Shown in pieces: positions 1 through 8,310 of a stretch of 29,070 nt of DNA (the first letter of the stretch is position 1; each line of letters opens with the position of its first letter). A model generated the notes under the pieces. That model was given only the letters and a program-made list of their open reading frames with translations, was not told the origin of the DNA and did no database searches. The stretch comes from Treponema sp. Its GTDB lineage: Bacteria > Spirochaetota > Spirochaetia > Treponematales > Treponemataceae. The stretch spans positions 1 through 29,070 of the forward strand of contig JAEDGP010000021.1 of NCBI GenBank assembly GCA_016297405.1, written 5' to 3'. A program made the translations under genes and the position numbers.

Positions 1-54
1 ACCGAGTACCTGCGCGTTACGAGGGCGCTGCTCTACCAGGTGAGCTAAGTTGGC
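1..54 (-). tRNA. tRNA-Thr (anticodon CGT), 3' part missing at the window edge
   Basis: Read on the minus strand, the acceptor 5' strand GCCAACT (54 to 48) is followed by a D arm (GCTC...GAGC), an anticodon arm with the seven-base loop CTCGTAA, and the start of the variable and T regions. The loop places CGT at positions 34-36, so it reads the Thr codon ACG. The last anticodon-stem pair (31-39) is a C-C mismatch. The T-arm 3' half and the acceptor 3' strand lie outside the window. The 5' end is only 12 bases from the stop codon of the upstream same-strand gene, so the tRNA is either co-transcribed with it or uses a promoter inside its end. Confidence 0.88.
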
Positions 55-66
55 AGAAATTAAAGA

Positions 67-1305
67 TTAGCGATGGTTGTCAGCCTGGGTTCTTGTGTCC
101 AGGATGCGCTTCATATCTGAAATATTGTTTACAACCATGTATGTATCATACACATCTATCTTGCGTTTTTCAACAAATTTGTTGATTTCGTCTCTTGTTT
201 CTTCCTGAGAAAGACCAGCCCAATGAGCAATGTCTGCAACAGTTACGTTAAAACGACGAATACGAGTGTCTTTGTTCTTTGAAGGATTCATTTCGTCGAG
301 CATAAGGAATACATCAGCAAGTTTTGCCTGAAGATCCTTGATTACAAGAATCTTGAATCTGCGCTTTTGGTCATATATGCGCTTACAGAAAAGCTTAAGA
401 AGCTTCAATGCAAGCATTGGATTGCCTGTTATGAGTGCTTCAAAGTTTTCTTTACTGAATTCAAGGCATTTTACCTGAGTTTTTGCCATGCATGTTGCAG
501 ATCTTGGTGAATTGTCAAGGATTGCCATTTCGCCAAAGAATTCGCCTGCTTTCAGAATATCCAGATTCTTTTTGTGGCCATTTACGCTTTTTACAAGCTG
601 AACAATACCGCTTTGAATCAAATAGAAAGTGTCGCCTGGTTCAAATTCGGAAATGATTACCTTTCCAGGAGCATAGTTTTTTGCAAATCTTTCAAAAGCA
701 GGAAGGTCAAACTGCTTCATTGAGCTGTCTGATTCTGACGGAACTTCGTCAAATTCCGCTCTGGACTGCTTCTTTTTTTCGCGAATGTTTGCATCCTTAT
801 AAAGGTTTGCAATTTCGTTCTTGAGAGCAGAAGTCGGGAATCGCTTGAGGAATTTTATGCAGATATCACAGCATGAAGAAAATTCATCATCTTCGTAGAA
901 ACTTTTTGCTACGCTGAGCATTCCTGACTGGGGATCTTCTGGAACATTATTCAGAATGGATTCTGTTTTTCGGTGTATTTGTCGAAGCTGGTTTGAAAAT
1001 ACACGCAACATTTTCATTATGATTTGCTTGTTATTGCTGAAAAGCTGCTCAAATTCTGCAATAGAAAGCACAACAGTTACACTTTCTGCAAGAACAGTTG
1101 CCGTTTCTTCCCGAGGAAAATGACCTAAAGCAGATTTTACGCCAAAAAATTCACCGGGGCGAACCTGTTCAGTATTTGTTTTGCCTGTTTCTGGATCTAC
1201 ACTTGTAAGAATTACTAAACCTTGCTGAAGAATGAAAATTCGTTCGTCCTGATCCCCTGCAAAATATGGAATAGATCCTTTTGTATATTGCTTGACTGTT
1301 GGCAT
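67..1305 (-). CDS. Cyclic-nucleotide-binding regulator with two cNMP domains and a Crp-like winged helix
   Basis: The 412-residue protein has a cNMP-binding domain at about 10-110, a short helical TPR-like segment at 125-175, a second cNMP-binding domain at about 200-310, and a C-terminal segment (315-400) resembling the Crp-family winged helix (VADIAHWAGLSQEE). The second domain has a full phosphate-binding cassette (GEMAILDNSPRSAT, with the Glu and Arg that contact the nucleotide phosphate). The first has FFGVKSALG in that place and has lost the Glu, so probably only domain two binds a nucleotide. It is likely a cytoplasmic sensor or transcription factor; the ligand is unknown. The start is supported by GAGGAAA just upstream and by an extended -10 element at 1332-1340. 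A Thr tRNA follows 12 bases after the stop. Confidence 0.85.
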   Translation of the reverse strand: MPTVKQYTKGSIPYFAGDQDERIFILQQGLVILTSVDPETGKTNTEQVRPGEFFGVKSALGHFPREETATVLAESVTVVLSIAEFEQLFSNNKQIIMKMLRVFSNQLRQIHRKTESILNNVPEDPQSGMLSVAKSFYEDDEFSSCCDICIKFLKRFPTSALKNEIANLYKDANIREKKKQSRAEFDEVPSESDSSMKQFDLPAFERFAKNYAPGKVIISEFEPGDTFYLIQSGIVQLVKSVNGHKKNLDILKAGEFFGEMAILDNSPRSATCMAKTQVKCLEFSKENFEALITGNPMLALKLLKLFCKRIYDQKRRFKILVIKDLQAKLADVFLMLDEMNPSKNKDTRIRRFNVTVADIAHWAGLSQEETRDEINKFVEKRKIDVYDTYMVVNNISDMKRILDTRTQADNHR

Positions 1306-1331
1306 ATCTTTTCCTCAAGTAAATTTTCATA

Positions 1332-1340
1332 ATTATATCA
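1332..1340 (-). promoter_or_regulatory. Extended -10 promoter of the cNMP-binding gene
   Basis: On the minus strand this reads TGATATAAT, a perfect TGn-TATAAT. Transcription should start near 1325, giving a leader of about 20 bases that contains GAGGAAA. It lies back-to-back with the promoter of the PHP gene. Confidence 0.6.
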
Positions 1341-1355
1341 TAAATGAATGATTTG

Positions 1356-1364
1356 TGCTATTCT
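1356..1364 (+). promoter_or_regulatory. Extended -10 directly upstream of the PHP gene (leaderless start)
   Basis: TGC-TATTCT ends six bases before the ATG at 1371, so the predicted transcription start coincides with the start codon. No Shine-Dalgarno sequence is present. This favours 1371 over the in-frame ATG at 1344, which lies upstream of the -10 element. Confidence 0.5.
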
Positions 1365-1370
1365 TTGAAC

Positions 1371-2219
1371 ATGATTGATTTGCATATGCATACAACAGCT
1401 TCTGATGGTCAGTATACTCCTTGTCAGCTGGTAAGGAAGGTAGCCGAAAAAAATATCACTGTGATGGCCATTACAGATCATGATACTTATGATGGTCTTG
1501 AAGAAGGTAAAAAGGAAGCAGCGAAAGCAGGTATTACTTTTGTACCTGGCATTGAATTGAATATTGAGCGGCCCGGCTGTGAATTTCATTTGCTTGGATT
1601 AGGTTTAAAAAGTATTTCAAAAGAGCTTAAGGAAGTGGTGAACAGTCTTCAGAAATCCAGGGACGACCGAAATCAATACATTGTGGATAAAATGAGAGAA
1701 GAAGGCATTCAGGTAACATTGGAAGATATTCAGAATGAATTTCCTTGTCAGGTAATCGGTCGCCCGCATTTTGCAGCTTGGCTTGAAAATCATGGAATTG
1801 TAAAACATAGACAGCAAGCTTTCGACAAATATCTTGCAAGAGGCCGTCCCTGGCATGTAGATAGGGTTGGAGCTAATCTTGATGAAGCTGTTCAGGCTAT
1901 TTATGAATGTGGCGGCATTCCGGTTGTAGCCCATCCTTTAAGTCTGTATCTTTCATGGACAAAGCTTGAAGTTGTGCTGAACGATTTTCATGAGCGTGGG
2001 GTGGCCGGTCTTGAAGCATATCATCCGGGGGCAAGGGTGGTAGAATGCAAGCGTCTTGAAGAGATGGCGCATAGACTTGGGATGTTTGTTACCGGCGGAA
2101 GTGATTTTCATGGAGAAGCGGTCAGGCATGACAGAAAGCCAGGGCACGCTGCCGGGGAAAAAGAGATAGAGGACAGGCTTTGGTTTGAAGAGCTTGAGCC
2201 TGCATTAAAAAAATTGTAA
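1371..2219 (+). CDS. PHP-domain metal-dependent phosphoesterase (TrpH/YciV type)
   Basis: The protein is 282 residues and opens with MIDLHMHTTASDG, the first metal-binding motif (HxH) of the PHP family. TDHDT follows at about residue 37, then a GIELN Glu, VAHPLS and a late GSDFHG motif, so all the expected His/Asp/Glu ligands are visible. The size fits the stand-alone TrpH/YciV/RNase AM-like group, which acts on nucleoside phosphates or short RNA ends; the actual substrate cannot be read from the sequence. The start at 1371 fits the family N-terminus. An in-frame ATG at 1344 would add nine residues but sits before the promoter. It ends at a strong hairpin terminator and is divergent from the cNMP-binding gene. 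Confidence 0.87.
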   Translation: MIDLHMHTTASDGQYTPCQLVRKVAEKNITVMAITDHDTYDGLEEGKKEAAKAGITFVPGIELNIERPGCEFHLLGLGLKSISKELKEVVNSLQKSRDDRNQYIVDKMREEGIQVTLEDIQNEFPCQVIGRPHFAAWLENHGIVKHRQQAFDKYLARGRPWHVDRVGANLDEAVQAIYECGGIPVVAHPLSLYLSWTKLEVVLNDFHERGVAGLEAYHPGARVVECKRLEEMAHRLGMFVTGGSDFHGEAVRHDRKPGHAAGEKEIEDRLWFEELEPALKKL

Positions 2220-2284
2220 AAAATAGCTTTGTTGCATATTGAACTTCCGGTTTTTGAAAAAAAATTGCGATATTAATCTTGAAC

Positions 2285-2329
2285 GCAGATTCTTAAGTAT
2301 TTTGATATCTTAAGAATCTGCTTTTTTTT
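2285..2329 (+). terminator. Rho-independent terminator after the PHP gene
   Basis: A perfect 13-base-pair inverted repeat (2285-2297 with 2309-2321, arm GCAGATTCTTAAG) with an 11-base loop is followed by eight T. The Shine-Dalgarno sequence of the next gene lies just beyond, so if transcription of yifB starts upstream it could also act as an attenuator. Confidence 0.85.
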
Positions 2330-2346
2330 AAGGGAGTTGGATTAAT

Positions 2347-3924
2347 ATGCAGATTTATTCGTTTTCGCCATTTGGTTACGAAGGAGCCTTGGTAAGCGTG
2401 GAAGTGGACCTTCGCCGGGGAATTCCAGCTGTTGACCTGGTCGGTCTTGCGGACAGTGCAGTCAAGGAAGCAAGGGAAAGAATGCAGGCTGCCGTGCGAA
2501 ACAGTGGTTTTGAGTTCCCGCCGGAACGGGTTTTGATAAGTCTTTCACCGGCAGACATGAAAAAAGAAGGTGCCGGCTTTGATCTGCCGATTGCCTTGGG
2601 CGTGTTGTGTGCGAAGAAAGTAATGGACAGTCAGAATTATGATGGGGAGCTGAAAGATGGCAGCCCGGTTCTGGTCATGGGAGAGCTTGAACTAAGCGGG
2701 AAAGTCCATGGTGTTCGGGCAGTTCATGCAGCGGTTTCAACTGCATTGGCAAGCGGGATTACCAGATGTATTGTTCCATTGGAGAATGCGCAGGAAGCCA
2801 GGGAAGTGTGCGGCATGAAAGTGTTTGGAGCTTCTTGTCTGGAAGATGCATTTGCTGCAATGGAAAATCCTGAAGCTTTTACATTAAGATCGGAGGAAGA
2901 CAAAAAAGAAGGAAAAATTCCTGAAGATTGCGAAGAGGTAGATTCCGTCTTGTTTCAGAAAATATTGCCAGGTTTTGAATTTGGTGAAATATATGGACAG
3001 AAGAAGCTGGTAAGGGCATTGCAGATAGCCGCCGCAGGAGGTCACAATATTATGGCAGTGGGTGCACCCGGCTGCGGAAAAACCATGTCCATGCAGAAGT
3101 TTCCCTCGCTTTTGCCTTCCCTTACCCTGGATGAAGCACAAAGTGTAACCAGAATTTATTCACTTGCGGGACTGCTTCCATCAAGCAAGGCCAGCATAAG
3201 GCAGCCGGGGTTCAGAATGCCGCACCAGACAGCTTCCATAGAAGGCATGTGCGGCGGTGGACCTCATTGCCGCCCCGGAGAAATTTCACTGGCCCATAAT
3301 GGGGTGCTTTTTCTTGATGAAGCGGCAGAGTTCAGGACCAGCGTGCTGCAGATGCTCCGGGTTCCATTGGAAAGCGGAAGAATCACTTTGGCCCGTGCAG
3401 GGCGCAGTACAGTGTTTCCTGCAGATTTTCAGCTTTTACTTGCGGCAAATCCCTGTCCATGCGGGAATTACGGGTCAAAATCAAAGCTTTGCCTTTGCAG
3501 CGCAAGATCAATCGAAATGTATTGGAAAAAGTTTTCTGCTCCATTATTGGATCGAGTTGATCTTAGGGTTTGCGTGGAAAACGAAAGCGGCAATGAAGAT
3601 CGTTCAAGTGTAAAAACCTCTGAGCTTAGGAAAGGAATTGCAAAAGCTGTAAAGATTCAGCGTTCCCGTCAGGGAAAAAAGAACAGCAGGCTTTCTCCTT
3701 CTGAGATTCAGACATTCTGTGTAATGGATGAACAGGCACAAAAGGCTTTGTTGTCTGGGGAAGAAAAATATGGCTTTTCCCCAAGAGCGGTAGCTTCCTG
3801 CATGAAGGTGGCAAGAACGATTGCCGACATGGAAGGTGAAAAAATCATAGGTTTGAGCCACATGCAGGAAGCCATTGATCTGCGAAAAAACTGGAACAAC
3901 TTCATTGATGGGCAAATGACTTAA
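2347..3924 (+). CDS. YifB/ComM-family Mg-chelatase-like AAA+ ATPase
   Basis: The 525-residue protein has the order expected of the family. An N-terminal ChlI/Lon-like domain occupies about 1-170 (IPAVDLVGLADSAVKEARER near 26-45, then FDLPIALG). A Mg-chelatase AAA+ domain follows, with Walker A GAPGCGKT at 239-246 and Walker B GVLFLDEAAEF near 319-329. The C-terminal helical segment contains SPRAVASCMKVARTIADMEG. Proteobacterial ComM is a hexameric helicase that helps integrate incoming DNA during natural transformation; whether this homologue does so is inference. The start has GGGAG about nine bases upstream. No competence genes are adjacent. Confidence 0.92.
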   Translation: MQIYSFSPFGYEGALVSVEVDLRRGIPAVDLVGLADSAVKEARERMQAAVRNSGFEFPPERVLISLSPADMKKEGAGFDLPIALGVLCAKKVMDSQNYDGELKDGSPVLVMGELELSGKVHGVRAVHAAVSTALASGITRCIVPLENAQEAREVCGMKVFGASCLEDAFAAMENPEAFTLRSEEDKKEGKIPEDCEEVDSVLFQKILPGFEFGEIYGQKKLVRALQIAAAGGHNIMAVGAPGCGKTMSMQKFPSLLPSLTLDEAQSVTRIYSLAGLLPSSKASIRQPGFRMPHQTASIEGMCGGGPHCRPGEISLAHNGVLFLDEAAEFRTSVLQMLRVPLESGRITLARAGRSTVFPADFQLLLAANPCPCGNYGSKSKLCLCSARSIEMYWKKFSAPLLDRVDLRVCVENESGNEDRSSVKTSELRKGIAKAVKIQRSRQGKKNSRLSPSEIQTFCVMDEQAQKALLSGEEKYGFSPRAVASCMKVARTIADMEGEKIIGLSHMQEAIDLRKNWNNFIDGQMT

Positions 3925-3937
3925 GGTTGAAAATCGA

Positions 3938-4045
3938 TTCTGCGCCGACCTGGAACAGTGCGAAGCAGGATGTGCCTGCCCAATGGGCAGGCACAGACCG
4001 AGCCTTAGGCGGGCTGTGAAAGGGCGGTTTGAAAGAATGTTTGCG
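3938..4045. repeat. G+C-rich structured intergenic block with a perfect hairpin
   Basis: The gap between yifB and rarA is distinctly richer in G+C than other spacers. It contains a perfect 11-base-pair hairpin at 3971-3995 (arm TGTGCCTGCCC, loop AAT), followed by GCC-TTA-GGC and more GC-rich sequence. CAGTGCGAAGCA just upstream resembles CAGTGCGTAGCA, found in the loop of the 20335-20368 hairpin on the other strand. No T-run follows. It may be an interspersed repeat or a structured RNA; I do not recognise an RNA family. Confidence 0.45.
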
Positions 4046-4076
4046 CCTGAAAAAAACAGAAAAAAAATCATTGCTA

Positions 4077-4085
4077 TGATATAAT
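4077..4085 (+). promoter_or_regulatory. Extended -10 directly upstream of rarA (leaderless start)
   Basis: TGA-TATAAT, a perfect extended -10, ends seven bases before the ATG at 4093. No Shine-Dalgarno sequence lies in between, so transcription is predicted to begin at or next to the start codon. Confidence 0.6.
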
Positions 4086-4092
4086 CGGTTTT

Positions 4093-6759
4093 ATGGCAAA
4101 TGATGAGCTTTTTGATAGAATTGGGATGAGGGAGCCTCTGGCTGCCCGTATGCGCCCTAGAAATCTGGATGAATATATTGGACAAGATCATATTGTGGGA
4201 GCGGGCAGGCTTTTGCGTCGTGCGATTGCTGCCGATCAGCTTTCTTCTGTGATTTTTTATGGACCTCCTGGTAGTGGAAAAACCACTTTGGCCAGAGTTA
4301 TTGCAAATCATACAAAATCCAATTTCATAACGCTGAATGCGGTTCTGACGGGAGTGGCGGATATCCGCAGCTCCATTGCCCAGGCCGAGGAGTACTATAA
4401 GCTTTACAGCAGAAGAACCATCTTGTTTGTGGATGAAGTTCACAGATGGAACAAAAGCCAGCAGGATGCTCTTTTGCCTTGGGTAGAAAACGGCACAATC
4501 ATTTTGATTGGTGCAACAACAGAAAACCCTTTTTTTGAAGTGAACAAGGCTTTGGTCAGCCGTTCCCGGGTTTTTCAGTTAAAGCCATTGACAGAAGAAG
4601 ATTTGAAGAAGGCTGCAAAACAGGCGCTGAATGACAAGGAACGTGGATATGGCAGATGGGTCGTTGAATTTGAAAGCGGCGCCCTGGAGCATCTTATTGA
4701 AACAGCTAATGGTGATGCCCGCTCTTTGCTTAATGCGCTGGAACTTGCCATTGAAACGACTCCAGAAAAATGGGATCCAAACGGAAATCCAAGCGTGCCG
4801 TCAGACGGTTCCACAATCTACATTTCAAAGGAAACGGCTGAGGAATCGATTCAAAAGAAAGTTGTGCTTTATGACAGAGATGGGGACTATCATTACGATA
4901 TAATCAGCGCGTTCATAAAATCTCTTCGTGGGCGCGATCCAGATGCAGCCTGCTACTGGCTTGCAAGAATGGTTTGTGCTGGCGAAGATCCTCATTTTAT
5001 TTTCAGGCGAATGCTGATAAGTGCGTGTGAAGATACAGGGCTTGCAGATCCTGGCGCAATCAGCGTTGTGGAAAGCTGTGCCAGAGCTTTTGACCGGGTT
5101 GGAATGCCAGAAGGCAGATATTTTCTGGCTCATGCAGCCCTTTATCTGGCCACTGCCCCTAAATCTAACAGCAGTATGGCTTTTTTTGATGCCCTGGCAG
5201 CGGTTGAAAAAGAAGATGCTGAAGTCCCTAATCATTTGCGGGATGCAAGCCGGGATGCGGAAGGTTTTGGTCATGGTTTCGGATATCTTTATCCACATGC
5301 ATACAGGGATCATTGGGTTGCCCAGCAGTATCTGCCTGATACGCTTATGGGAAGGGTTTTCTATACTCCAAGCACCCAAGGCTACGAAAATCAGATTCGT
5401 GACGGTGTTTTGAGCAGGCGGGAACTTCAGATTGCATCTCTCCTTGAACATACCCAGGCAACTGAAGATGAAACTTATGAAACTGGAAGCAAGAGTGAAG
5501 TGCCGATTATTGGAAGGGAAATCAACCAGGTGGACAGACAGAATTCTGCAACAGCTGAAAAAAGCGTATTGAAAGATGATGGTCAGAATGGTTATTCAGA
5601 ATTTGGTTCAAATCCAATCAATCGCTGGTGGATTTCCCAGCACTTCAAGACAGGGGATGGAAAATATGGAGAATCGCTGACTTTCAGTCCAGTTGATAAG
5701 GCAAAGGAATCTGCTTTGGACAGGGCCGACAAGCAGTGGAGAAGCAGGCTTGATACGAACAAGGCTGAGCTTTTACTTGGTGTTCGGGATACAATGATTT
5801 CCATGGCAAATCTTGTGCGCCATCACAGAAGCCTTGTCTGGAATGCGGATGATGGCCTTTTGCTTTGGGAAGTAGCTCGCAAAACTCCAGAAGGCGTTAC
5901 TTGCGGGGTATGCAAAACCCAGAAAGGCAGGGAGGTTCTTGAGCAGTATTGCCGCACTTTAGGGGACCTGGATAAGCCTGTGCTGCAGTTCAGACCAGAA
6001 ACTTCGAATCCGCTTTTCCTGACTCCTGAAAACTTCCGGAATCTTTTGACTCGCTTTCAGTATAACGGTGCCGTATTTGACAGACTTTTCTTCCGAGATC
6101 CATTTGCATCAAAAGCATCTGTAGATGCCCTTGTGAATTCTTTTAAAGGAATTGTTTTTCCTGGAGAAAAGAAGCGGGGATTTGCGTTTACGGATCAGGA
6201 GGATGATGAAAACCTTATAGACATTACATCATCTTCTGGAGATGCAGAAGATGAAGCGCAGAAACGATGGGAAATGGAAGGGCAAAGCAACGATCTTCCG
6301 CTTGCTGAAGGTTGGAACCTGATTATTGCGCAAAAAATTCCGTCTAGTGGCCAGCATATTTCTGCTTTGATCAGGGAGCAGATTTTGACGCCTGGGACCA
6401 GTGATGCTTATAACGAAGCATTGGATAAAATGGAACGAGCTGAAAAGGCATTCTTTGGCGATAAAGAAAATCCGCTTTTCGCCTGGGACAAGAATTACAT
6501 TTCCCAGGCTTTCCGGGATGCAGGTTTTTCTGTTCAGTGTGCATCACAAATCGTCAAGGAAAAGCGGCGCATTACAGACATGGAAATACGCAGATGGTTT
6601 GATGCAGGTTCTTCTGCATATGCCCAGGCAGTGGTAGGCGCTGTGGGCGGAGCTGAAATGCAGAAACTTGTGACTTTGCTTGAAAGTGCAGCTTCAAAAA
6701 TGATTTTTACATGGCAAAGCGAGACTGCATTTTTCAAGGTTGAAACAAAAAAACAATAG
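4093..6759 (+). CDS. rarA: RarA/MgsA replication-recombination AAA+ ATPase fused to a C-terminal domain
   Basis: Residues 1 to about 440 are RarA. They carry RPRNLDEYIGQDHI, Walker A GPPGSGKT (57-64), Walker B DEVHR (114-118), sensor-1 ATTENP (141-146), and the helical tetramerisation region ending with a QGYE motif. RarA clamps onto DNA at stalled replication forks. Stand-alone RarA is about 440 residues, whereas this protein is 888. After an acidic, low-similarity linker (about 450-510) comes a further domain of nearly 380 residues with LVWNADDGLLLWEVARKTPEG. This resembles a degenerate Rossmann/methyltransferase glycine motif and matches my memory of the RarA/unknown-domain fusions of cyanobacteria. 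The function of that half is unknown. The reading frame is unbroken. The next gene's promoter begins inside its last codons. Confidence 0.88.
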   Translation: MANDELFDRIGMREPLAARMRPRNLDEYIGQDHIVGAGRLLRRAIAADQLSSVIFYGPPGSGKTTLARVIANHTKSNFITLNAVLTGVADIRSSIAQAEEYYKLYSRRTILFVDEVHRWNKSQQDALLPWVENGTIILIGATTENPFFEVNKALVSRSRVFQLKPLTEEDLKKAAKQALNDKERGYGRWVVEFESGALEHLIETANGDARSLLNALELAIETTPEKWDPNGNPSVPSDGSTIYISKETAEESIQKKVVLYDRDGDYHYDIISAFIKSLRGRDPDAACYWLARMVCAGEDPHFIFRRMLISACEDTGLADPGAISVVESCARAFDRVGMPEGRYFLAHAALYLATAPKSNSSMAFFDALAAVEKEDAEVPNHLRDASRDAEGFGHGFGYLYPHAYRDHWVAQQYLPDTLMGRVFYTPSTQGYENQIRDGVLSRRELQIASLLEHTQATEDETYETGSKSEVPIIGREINQVDRQNSATAEKSVLKDDGQNGYSEFGSNPINRWWISQHFKTGDGKYGESLTFSPVDKAKESALDRADKQWRSRLDTNKAELLLGVRDTMISMANLVRHHRSLVWNADDGLLLWEVARKTPEGVTCGVCKTQKGREVLEQYCRTLGDLDKPVLQFRPETSNPLFLTPENFRNLLTRFQYNGAVFDRLFFRDPFASKASVDALVNSFKGIVFPGEKKRGFAFTDQEDDENLIDITSSSGDAEDEAQKRWEMEGQSNDLPLAEGWNLIIAQKIPSSGQHISALIREQILTPGTSDAYNEALDKMERAEKAFFGDKENPLFAWDKNYISQAFRDAGFSVQCASQIVKEKRRITDMEIRRWFDAGSSAYAQAVVGAVGGAEMQKLVTLLESAASKMIFTWQSETAFFKVETKKQ

Positions 6760-6768
6760 GAATATAAT
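6740..6768 (+). promoter_or_regulatory. Promoter of ackA
   Basis: TTGAAA (6740-6745), a 17-base spacer and TATAAT (6763-6768) make a near-perfect housekeeping promoter. The -35 box is inside the end of the rarA gene. Transcription should start near 6775. Confidence 0.75.
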
Positions 6769-6774
6769 CGAAAG

Positions 6775-6858
6775 ACAATTTAATGTATTACCACGCCGTC
6801 GGGTGATGCATTGCTTTAAAAAGCTTTTGCTGCCAGGACGTGGATGTAAGGAAATATT
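6775..6858 (+). promoter_or_regulatory. Structured 5' leader of ackA
   Basis: The predicted leader is about 84 bases. CCACG (6791-6795) can pair with CGTGG (6839-6843) around an inner GCTTT/AAAGC hairpin, closing just before the Shine-Dalgarno sequence AAGGA (6848-6852). I do not recognise a riboswitch class. The leader may affect mRNA stability or translation (inference). Confidence 0.35.
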
Positions 6859-8199
6859 ATGGTAATTTTAACATTGAACTGTGGTTCATCATCTGCTAAA
6901 TATCAGGTTTACGATTGGGATAACAAAGAAGTTATGGCTAATGGTGTTGTGGAGCGCATCGGAATCGATGGTTCATGCATTACACACAAGGCAAAGGGAA
7001 AGAAGACTGAAATCGAATCTCCTTGTCCTACTCACAAAGAAGCTATTGAATTGATCATCAAGGAAATAAGTGATCCAACTGTTGGCGTTATCAAATCAAT
7101 GGATGAAATTGGAGCTGTAGGTCATCGCGTACTTCATGGTGGTGAAAAATTCACAAAATCAGTTCTTATTACACCAGAAGTTTTGGACGGATTCCGTGAA
7201 GTAATTGATCTGGGTCCACTTCATATGCCTGCAAATATCATGGGTATTGAAGCTGCTCAGAAAGTTATGCCAAACGTTCCTCATGCAGCAATCATGGATA
7301 CTGCCTGGCATCAGACAATGCCTGAAGAAACATTCATGTATGCTATTCCTCGTGAATGGTACGAAAAATATGCTGCACGCCGCTATGGTTTCCATGGAAC
7401 ATCGTTCCTTTATACAGCAAAACGTGCTGCTGTTCTTCTTGGAAAAAAGCCTGAAGAAACAAATATAATCATTTGTCATATCGGAAATGGTGCTTCTATG
7501 TGCGCTGTTAAGAATGGTGTCTGCTACGATACAACAATGGGTATTACTCCTCTTGAAGGTCTTGTAATGGGTACCCGTTGTGGTGATCTGGACCCGGCTC
7601 TTCCATTTTATATCATGCGCAAAACTGGCATGAGCGCCGATGAAATGGATTCTGCATTGAACAAAAAGTCTGGTTGTCTTGGTATTACTACAAAATATTC
7701 TGACCGTCGCGATGTGGAAATCGGTGCGAAAGAAGGGGATAAGCTGTGTCAGCTTTCCATCAATATGGAATCACTTCGTATAAAAAAATACATCGGCGCT
7801 TTTGCGGCAGAACTTGGTCGCGTAGATGCAATCGTATTCACAGCTGGTGTTGGTGAACGTGGTCCTGTAATTCGCGAAAAGGCTCTTGAAGGCCTTGAAA
7901 ACTATGGAATCAAGATGGATCCTCAGCGTAACAAGTGGTCATTTACCGGTAATGCAGAAACTTACATCCATGCAGATGACTCTGCTACAAAGATTTTCGT
8001 CATTCCAACAGATGAAGAGCTTGTAATGACAGAGGACGCTTATGCTTTGATGAAAGGCACTTACGATGTTCATACAAAATTCACTTACTCTTTCCAGAGT
8101 CCAGATTATGTAAATAAGGCTCGTGAAGAAGGGCTCAAAGGTGACATCGAAAAGCGTCCTGATATAGCAAAGATTCTTGCAAGAGATTTGCTTAAATAA
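6859..8199 (+). CDS. ackA: Acetate kinase
   Basis: It interconverts acetyl phosphate plus ADP with acetate plus ATP, the substrate-level phosphorylation step of acetate fermentation. The ASKHA-fold motifs are all visible: TLNCGSSSAKYQ at the N-terminus, GHRVLHGG, YGFHGTS, ICHIGNGAS, TTMGITPLEGLVMGTRCGDLDP, and FTAGVGERG. The protein is 446 residues against about 400 in E. coli; the extra length is mainly a C-terminal tail ending in ARDLLK. AAGGA lies six bases upstream of the start. It has its own promoter and terminator, so it is monocistronic; phosphotransacetylase is not in the window. Confidence 0.97.
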   Translation: MVILTLNCGSSSAKYQVYDWDNKEVMANGVVERIGIDGSCITHKAKGKKTEIESPCPTHKEAIELIIKEISDPTVGVIKSMDEIGAVGHRVLHGGEKFTKSVLITPEVLDGFREVIDLGPLHMPANIMGIEAAQKVMPNVPHAAIMDTAWHQTMPEETFMYAIPREWYEKYAARRYGFHGTSFLYTAKRAAVLLGKKPEETNIIICHIGNGASMCAVKNGVCYDTTMGITPLEGLVMGTRCGDLDPALPFYIMRKTGMSADEMDSALNKKSGCLGITTKYSDRRDVEIGAKEGDKLCQLSINMESLRIKKYIGAFAAELGRVDAIVFTAGVGERGPVIREKALEGLENYGIKMDPQRNKWSFTGNAETYIHADDSATKIFVIPTDEELVMTEDAYALMKGTYDVHTKFTYSFQSPDYVNKAREEGLKGDIEKRPDIAKILARDLLK

Positions 8200-8233
8200 A
8201 AAGCATCTTTAATTGAGCTTTTTTTTGTGAAAG

Positions 8234-8288
8234 AACTTTCGGCATTTTGTTTTGCGTTGTGCAGATGAATTGCCGGAAGTTTTTTTAT
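8234..8288 (+). terminator. Terminator after ackA
   Basis: AACTTTCGGCA (8234-8244) pairs with TGCCGGAAGTT (8271-8281) over 11 pairs with one G-U, followed by a T-run. The 26-base loop is long. A weaker A/T-rich hairpin with eight T (8198-8226) comes immediately after the stop codon and may assist. Confidence 0.65.
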
Positions 8289-8310
8289 TTTTTAATAAAA
8301 AACTTATAAA

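Noticed and set aside
1344..1370. Upstream ATG for the PHP protein
   Set aside because: It lies before the extended -10 and adds residues not typical of the family, which starts MIDLHMHT.
3604..4443. Open frame of 279 codons on the minus strand
   Set aside because: It overlaps the ends of yifB and rarA, whose products have full family motifs, and the translation is low-complexity with no recognisable domain.
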